64,000 nucleotides of DNA from Streptomyces chartreusis. Lineage in GTDB: Bacteria; Actinomycetota; Actinomycetes; Streptomycetales; Streptomycetaceae. Position numbers and translations under genes: made by a program. Of this stretch, positions 59,529 through 64,000 are shown piece by piece; position 1 is the stretch's first letter; each line of letters starts with the position of its first letter. Under the pieces are notes generated by a model. That model was not told where the DNA came from. It saw nothing but the letters and a program-made list of their open reading frames with translations, and ran no database searches. The DNA is taken from contig NZ_CP023689.1 of NCBI RefSeq assembly GCF_008704715.1, positions 496,001 through 560,000 on the forward strand, read 5' to 3'.

Positions 59529-60932
59529 ATGACGACCGACACTCCCCATGCCACCGCGGGGCGCCCCGCGGACACGGCGGCGCTCGTGGCCGCCATCGGC
59601 GCCCGCTTCGAACGTCTGCCCCTGTGCCGCTGGCACGTCACCGTCCGGCTCATCATCGGCGCGGTGACCTTCTTCGAGGCCTTCGACCAGTTGCTCATCG
59701 CCTACGCGCTGCCCGAACTGCGCGCCGAGTGGCACCTGACCACCGGCCAGACCACGTCCCTGATCACGGTCGGGTCCGTGGGCATGCTGGCCGGCGCGCT
59801 GCTGTCGGGCCGCCTGGCCGACCGGATCGGCCGGGTCAAGGTGATCGCGGCGTGCATCGCGCTGTCGGGCGTGTGCAGCCTGCTGCTGACGCTGTGCTCC
59901 TCGCCGGGGCCGTTCATGGCGCTGCGCTTCGTGCAGGGTCTCGCCATCGGCGGTGAGGTGCCGGTCGCGGCCACCTTCATCGCCGAGATCACCCGCGCCC
60001 ACAAACGGGGCCGGTTCGTCCTGCTGTACGAGCTGGTCTTCCCCGCCGGCCTGACCGCGTGCGCGGTGCTCGCCTGGTGGCTGATGCCGCTGCTCGGCTG
60101 GCGCTGGATGTTCGGCCTCGCCGCGATCCCGGGTGTGCTGTGCGTGCTGGTCGTGCGCTGTGTGCCCGAGTCGCCGCGCTGGCTCGCCGACCACGGCCGG
60201 CACGAGGAGGCGCTCGCGACGATGGCCTCCATCGAGGCGAAGGTCGAGACGATCACAGGTGAGCCGCTGCCGCAGCCCGCGCCCGCCGCACCCGTCGCAC
60301 GCGAGTCCCACGCCAGGAGCGGCCTGCGCGAGCTCCTCACCGGCCGCTACCGCAAGCGCACCCTGGTCGTCTGCGCCCTGTGGTTCTGCGGCTACTTCGT
60401 CAACTACGGCATCTCGTCCTGGCTGCCCACCATCTACGGCTCCCGCTTCCACCTGGATCTGTCCGACGCGCTGCTGTACTCGACCGTGACGTCCTGCGCG
60501 GGTTTCCTCGGCTGTCTCGTCGTCGCCCTGACCGTGGACCGGATCGGGCGGCGCCACACCGTCACGTGGTGCCTGGGCGGTGCCGCCCTGTGCCTGCTGC
60601 TCCTCGGCCTCTTCGCCGGCGGCTCGGCGAGCAGCGTGCTGATCTGGACGTCCCTGTCGGCGGTGTTCTTCTTCGGCGCGAACATCTGCCTGTACCTGTA
60701 CACGCCCGAGCTGTTCCCGACCCGGATGCGGGCCCTCGGCACGAGCCTCGGCGGTGCGGTCAACCGCCTCGGCGTGATCCTCGGCCCGATCGTCGTCGGC
60801 GCGGTGTACGCGGGCGGCGCGCTCGGCACCGTCTTCGTGACGCTCGCCGTGGTCGCCCTCGTCGGGTCGCTCACCGCCGGCGTGGCCGCGGAGGAGACGA
60901 GCGGCCGGCAGCTGGAGGACGTGGCCCCGTAG
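59529..60932 (+). CDS. MFS transporter (aromatic acid:H+ symporter/sugar-porter-like), probable importer of the cluster substrate
   Basis: Permease of 467 residues with twelve predicted helices. Helix 1 has FFEAFDQLLIAYALPEL, motif A is GRLADRIGRVKV, and CVPESPRWLADHGRHEEA closes the N-terminal half; the C-half has PELFPTRMRALG. These fit AAHS/SHS-type organic-acid carriers. It diverges from the catabolic operon and shares the operator-like sequence. ATG 59529 follows CGGAGG. Confidence 0.9.
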   Translation: MTTDTPHATAGRPADTAALVAAIGARFERLPLCRWHVTVRLIIGAVTFFEAFDQLLIAYALPELRAEWHLTTGQTTSLITVGSVGMLAGALLSGRLADRIGRVKVIAACIALSGVCSLLLTLCSSPGPFMALRFVQGLAIGGEVPVAATFIAEITRAHKRGRFVLLYELVFPAGLTACAVLAWWLMPLLGWRWMFGLAAIPGVLCVLVVRCVPESPRWLADHGRHEEALATMASIEAKVETITGEPLPQPAPAAPVARESHARSGLRELLTGRYRKRTLVVCALWFCGYFVNYGISSWLPTIYGSRFHLDLSDALLYSTVTSCAGFLGCLVVALTVDRIGRRHTVTWCLGGAALCLLLLGLFAGGSASSVLIWTSLSAVFFFGANICLYLYTPELFPTRMRALGTSLGGAVNRLGVILGPIVVGAVYAGGALGTVFVTLAVVALVGSLTAGVAAEETSGRQLEDVAP

Positions 60933-60943
60933 GGGACGGATCA

Positions 60944-60976
60944 CTCACGCCGGGATTCAAGGGATCCCGGCGTGAG
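60944..60976 (+). terminator. Terminator after the MFS importer gene
   Basis: A perfect 13-bp stem, CTCACGCCGGGAT with ATCCCGGCGTGAG, and a 7-base loop lie 12 bp past the stop. Confidence 0.85.
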
Positions 60977-61079
60977 AACTGTCGTCAGAATCGGGCATCA
61001 TTGGTCACATCGGGATGAATAACTTCATGCCCATATGAAGTAATCGAGATCGACCATGATGCCTGCGAGGAGATTCCTT

Positions 61080-61760
61080 GTGAGCAACCCCGCCGACGGG
61101 CTCGACTACGGGACTCTACGGCTCGACCGCACAGGTCAGGCCGAGGCCTTCGACGTGATCGGCGACCGCTACGACGAGGCCTTCCCGCACAAGGAGGGCC
61201 AGGTCTCCGCCGCCGACTGGCTCATCGGGTCCCTGCGGACCGGATCCCGGGTCCTGGACCTCGGCTGCGGAACCGGGCTCCCGACCGCGCGCCAGCTGGC
61301 CCTGGCGGGATTCGACGTCGTCGGGGTGGATCTGTCGGAGCGCATGGTCGCGCTGGCCCGCGGTCATGTGCCCGGCGGGGTGTTCCACCGGGCGGACATC
61401 GCGGACCTGCGGCCCGGCGGCCCCCTGGACCTGGGCCGCTTCCAAGCGGTGACCGCCTTCTTCTCCCTGCTCATGCTGCCCCGCGGCGAGATCCCGCTCG
61501 CTCTGCGGACCGTCCGCCACCTGCTCGTTCCGGGAGGTCTGTTCGCGCTGTCGATGGTGGAGGCCGACGTGGACGACTTCACGATCCCCTTCATCGGGAG
61601 CAGCATCCGCGTCTCCGGCTACCTCGGCGACGAACTGCGCGAGGTCGTCCAGGGGGCGGGCTTCGAGATCGCCGGCGAGTCCTCGTACACCTACGCGCCG
61701 GCGGCCGCCGACATCCAGCCCGAGGTGCAGATCTTCCTGCGCTGCGCACGGCGGGCGTGA
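61080..61760 (+). CDS. Class I SAM-dependent methyltransferase
   Basis: Methyltransferase of 226 residues. Motif I is VLDLGCGTGLPTA, followed by VVGVDLSERMVALAR, FHRADIADL and the post-motif ALRTVRHLLVPGGLFALSMV. The start GTG 61080 was chosen because GAGGAG lies 8 bases upstream; an ATG at 61056 lacks such a site. The substrate is unknown. It stands alone between a terminator and the phosphatase gene. Confidence 0.88.
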   Translation: MSNPADGLDYGTLRLDRTGQAEAFDVIGDRYDEAFPHKEGQVSAADWLIGSLRTGSRVLDLGCGTGLPTARQLALAGFDVVGVDLSERMVALARGHVPGGVFHRADIADLRPGGPLDLGRFQAVTAFFSLLMLPRGEIPLALRTVRHLLVPGGLFALSMVEADVDDFTIPFIGSSIRVSGYLGDELREVVQGAGFEIAGESSYTYAPAAADIQPEVQIFLRCARRA

Positions 61761-61823
61761 CGACTTCCGGTCCGCCCGCTCAGAGGCGGGCCGCACAGCG
61801 GAAGGGGAGGCACAAGGACGGGC

Positions 61824-63692
61824 ATGGCGAAGCACCTCGGAGGTGGTGACGGCATCCGGGACCAGAAACCCGGCATGCGTGGACGTGCTGCGCCGCACCG
61901 GCCGCAGCGCCCCGATCCGACGCCCCCGTCCGGGCCGGCTCCTCCCCCGGCCCCGCTCGGCGGGGCACCGGGACCGGACCTCGCCGGGCCGCTGACCGAC
62001 CGGCTGCGCTACCTGGACGCCGCGACCCGGCGGATCGCCCGCGGAATGAACCTCGACGAGACCCTCTGGGAACTGTGCCGGGCAGCCGTCCCGGCCTTCG
62101 CCGACCGGGCGTACATCCACCTCTACGCCCCGCTGCCGGTCGGCGACGAGACCGCCGCCGAGCCGGACGTCCTGCAACTGCACTGCACCGACCGCTCCGA
62201 ACGCCGGGACCCCGATGCCCCGGACCCCGAGCCCGGCCCGGCCGACCAGGACGACCCCCAGGCCGCGGAGACCGTGCGCCCGGTGCCCGGCAGCCCGCTC
62301 GCCGGACTGCTCCGGGACGGGCGGCCGGCGCTGGGCGACACCCCGGGCGTCGCCTCCGCCGCGGCCGAGCTGCTGGGCACGCCGGACACGCCCCCGGCGC
62401 TCCCTCCCGGGCAGCGGCTGATCTTCGCGCCGCTGCACGGCCGCAGCCACGCCCTGGGCAGCGTCCTCCTCACCCGCGAGGCCGGCCGGGAGGACTTCAC
62501 CGCCGACGATCTGCTCGTGGCCTCCCAACTCGCCACGCACACCGCGCTCGGGCTGGAGAAGGCGATGCTGTACGAGCGTGAGGCCGCCGTCGCGAACACC
62601 CTGCAGCGCACGATGCTCCCGCCGTCGCTCCCGAAGCCGCCGGGCGTCCGCCTGGCCAGCCGCTACCTGCCGTCCTCGGGCACCGCACAGGTCGGCGGCG
62701 ACTGGTACGACGCCATCCCGCTGCCCGGCAACCGTGTCGCCCTGGTCATCGGCGATGTGATGGGCCACTCCATGACCTCGGCGGCGATCATGGGCCAGCT
62801 GCGCACCAGCGTGCAGACCCTGGCCGGGCTGGACCTGCCCCCGGACGAGGTGCTGCACCACCTCGACGACCAGGCCGGCCGGCTTGGCAGCGAGCACACG
62901 GCGACCTGCCTGTACGCCCTGTACGACCCGGTGCTGCACCGGCTGCTCGTGTCCAACGCGGGCCATCTGCCGCCGGTGCTGCTGCGTCCCGACGGCGGCG
63001 TCGAGGTCCTCGAAGCCCCGCCCGGAGCACCGATCGGCGTCGGCAGCGGCGGCTTCCAGTCCGTCGAGACGCACGCGCCGGCCGGGGCGACGCTGCTGCT
63101 GTACACCGACGGCCTGGTCGAGTCCCGTGACTCGGACGTCGTGACCGGGGTGGAGCGGCTGTGCGCCCGGCTGGGCACGGCCGCCCGCGGGCCCGCCGCC
63201 CCGGCGCTGGAGGAACTGTGCGACGCGGCCCTCGGCACGCTGGGCTCCGGGGAACGCGACGACGACATCGCGCTGCTGGCCGCCCGGTTCGAGGGCATCC
63301 TGCCGGAGACCGTCGCCTACTGGTACATGGCGCCTCGCCCGCAGACCGCCGGGCAGGCCCGCCGGCTGACCCGCCGCACGCTCGCCGACTGGGGGCTCGA
63401 CTCCCTGGTGGAGACCACCGAGCTGCTGGTCAGCGAGGTGGTGGCGAACGCGGTGCGGTTCGCCACCCGGCCGATCACCCTGCGGCTGCTCCACACCGAC
63501 GTGCTGCGCTGCGAGGTGGGCGACGACTCCACGGTCGTGCCGAGGATGCAGCACGCCCGGCTGAGCGACGAGGGCGGCCGGGGGCTCTTCCTCGTCGACC
63601 AGCTCGCTCAGCGCTGGGGCGCCACGAGGCTGAGCACGGGCAAGGTGGTCTGGTTCGAACAGCCCCTGCCCCGCACGCCCGGGGCGCACTGA
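61824..63692 (+). CDS. GAF-SpoIIE phosphatase-HATPase signalling protein
   Basis: Multi-domain regulator of 622 residues. A Pro/Ala-rich N-terminus leads to a GAF domain (about 55-245), a PP2C/SpoIIE phosphatase (about 255-490) with GGDWYDAIPLPGNRVALVIG, DVMGHS, LLYTDGLVESR and RDDDIALLA, and a C-terminal RsbW-like ATPase with SEVVANAVRFA and GRGLFLVDQLAQRWG. Such Streptomyces proteins dephosphorylate and phosphorylate anti-sigma antagonists in sigma-factor partner switching. No sigma or antagonist gene is adjacent. Confidence 0.92.
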   Translation: MAKHLGGGDGIRDQKPGMRGRAAPHRPQRPDPTPPSGPAPPPAPLGGAPGPDLAGPLTDRLRYLDAATRRIARGMNLDETLWELCRAAVPAFADRAYIHLYAPLPVGDETAAEPDVLQLHCTDRSERRDPDAPDPEPGPADQDDPQAAETVRPVPGSPLAGLLRDGRPALGDTPGVASAAAELLGTPDTPPALPPGQRLIFAPLHGRSHALGSVLLTREAGREDFTADDLLVASQLATHTALGLEKAMLYEREAAVANTLQRTMLPPSLPKPPGVRLASRYLPSSGTAQVGGDWYDAIPLPGNRVALVIGDVMGHSMTSAAIMGQLRTSVQTLAGLDLPPDEVLHHLDDQAGRLGSEHTATCLYALYDPVLHRLLVSNAGHLPPVLLRPDGGVEVLEAPPGAPIGVGSGGFQSVETHAPAGATLLLYTDGLVESRDSDVVTGVERLCARLGTAARGPAAPALEELCDAALGTLGSGERDDDIALLAARFEGILPETVAYWYMAPRPQTAGQARRLTRRTLADWGLDSLVETTELLVSEVVANAVRFATRPITLRLLHTDVLRCEVGDDSTVVPRMQHARLSDEGGRGLFLVDQLAQRWGATRLSTGKVVWFEQPLPRTPGAH

Positions 63693-63708
63693 CCCTTCGC
63701 ACGCTCAC

Positions 63709-64000
63709 TCACTCCGCGCAGCAGCCGTCCTCAGCGACCTCTCCGGCGGTCGTGTCGAGCCGGCAGAAGCAGGACGCCTCGATGGGCACGTCCGCCAGCG
63801 CGGCGGCGAGACGCAGCTGCTGGGCCATCATCTGCGCCTCCCCGGTCCGGCCCAGCCGCAGCAGGCACTCGTGCAGGCCGTGCAGGGACCAGACGTTGCC
63901 GGGGTGCTGGAGGGGGCGCGGGAGGGTGCCGTCCAGTCCGAGGTCGGCCCGGTAGACCGCCTCGGCCTCCCCGACGCGGCCCTGTTCGAGCAGGAGCGCG
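63709..64000 (-). CDS. TPR-repeat protein, C-terminal part (runs off the window)
   Basis: Only the last 97 codons are visible. The reading is in parts: RALLLEQGRVGEAEAVYRAD, WSLHGLHECLLRLGRTGEAQ, MMAQQLRLAAALADVPIEAS and the end CFCRLDTTAGEVAEDGCCAE. The first blocks match tetratricopeptide repeats; the CFCR plus terminal CC end is common in Streptomyces TPR proteins. The start and any N-terminal domain are outside. It converges on the phosphatase gene with 16 bp between. Confidence 0.8.
   Translation of the reverse strand, partial: ALLLEQGRVGEAEAVYRADLGLDGTLPRPLQHPGNVWSLHGLHECLLRLGRTGEAQMMAQQLRLAAALADVPIEASCFCRLDTTAGEVAEDGCCAE

Noticed and set aside
61116..63689. 857-codon open frame on the minus strand
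   Set aside because: Antisense to the methyltransferase and phosphatase genes, with no recognisable domain.

Overview
The window is very GC-rich (third codon positions almost always G or C) and carries families typical of Streptomyces or a close relative: a DtxR/IdeR-type iron box, an HbpS-SenS-SenR heme/redox system, a PknB-like kinase, a streptogrisin-type protease, secreted SH3b and I36-like proteins, an F420-type LLM oxidoreductase and a GAF-PP2C-HATPase phosphatase. I read it as a chromosomal accessory region. I see no rRNA, tRNA, CRISPR array, insertion sequence, integrase or phage gene.

Layout. 1-3436: iron-siderophore ABC importer (ATPase, binding protein, fused double permease) behind an iron box. 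3503-5293: membrane Ser/Thr kinase. 5397-8112: hbpS divergent from senS-senR. 8146-11686: a beta-hydroxyacid dehydrogenase and a TetR gene diverging from paired operators, then a DHA2 efflux pump. 11807-15642: two exported proteins and an LRR protein. 15861-19177: P450, YCII-like protein, secreted M1 peptidase. 19361-21425: SRPBCC-LLM-HxlR operon. 21875-33312: an 11-gene operon for alpha-galactoside uptake and oxidative (De Ley-Doudoroff) galactose catabolism, with a divergent L-glyceraldehyde-3-phosphate reductase homologue (33760-34803). 35040-43008: streptogrisin, small secreted proteins, acetyltransferase, membrane proteins, ABC exporter. 43028-46948: amidohydrolase and APC permease with a divergent TetR. 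47048-48520: cytokinin-dehydrogenase-like flavoprotein. 48656-60932: a MarR regulator and an 11-gene Rieske/extradiol-dioxygenase catabolic operon with a divergent MFS importer. 61080-64000: methyltransferase, SpoIIE-type phosphatase, truncated TPR gene.

Two systems stand out. In the galactose operon each step from extracellular alpha-galactoside to pyruvate plus glyceraldehyde 3-phosphate has a gene, except the transporter ATPase, which Streptomyces commonly supplies in trans (MsiK). The second is an aromatic or heteroaromatic ring-degradation operon of unknown substrate: a two-component Rieske oxygenase, a type I extradiol dioxygenase with all expected catalytic residues, a possible C-C hydrolase, a benzoylformate-decarboxylase-like ThDP enzyme, ALDH, two SDRs (one without its catalytic Tyr/Lys), a cupin, an aspartate-dehydrogenase-like protein and a 76-residue recombinase-like protein. 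Three similar operator-like sequences lie over the promoters of the MarR gene, the operon and the importer, which suggests one regulator for all three units.

Starts were chosen by ribosome-binding sites, overlaps and family length. Functions are from sequence reading alone.
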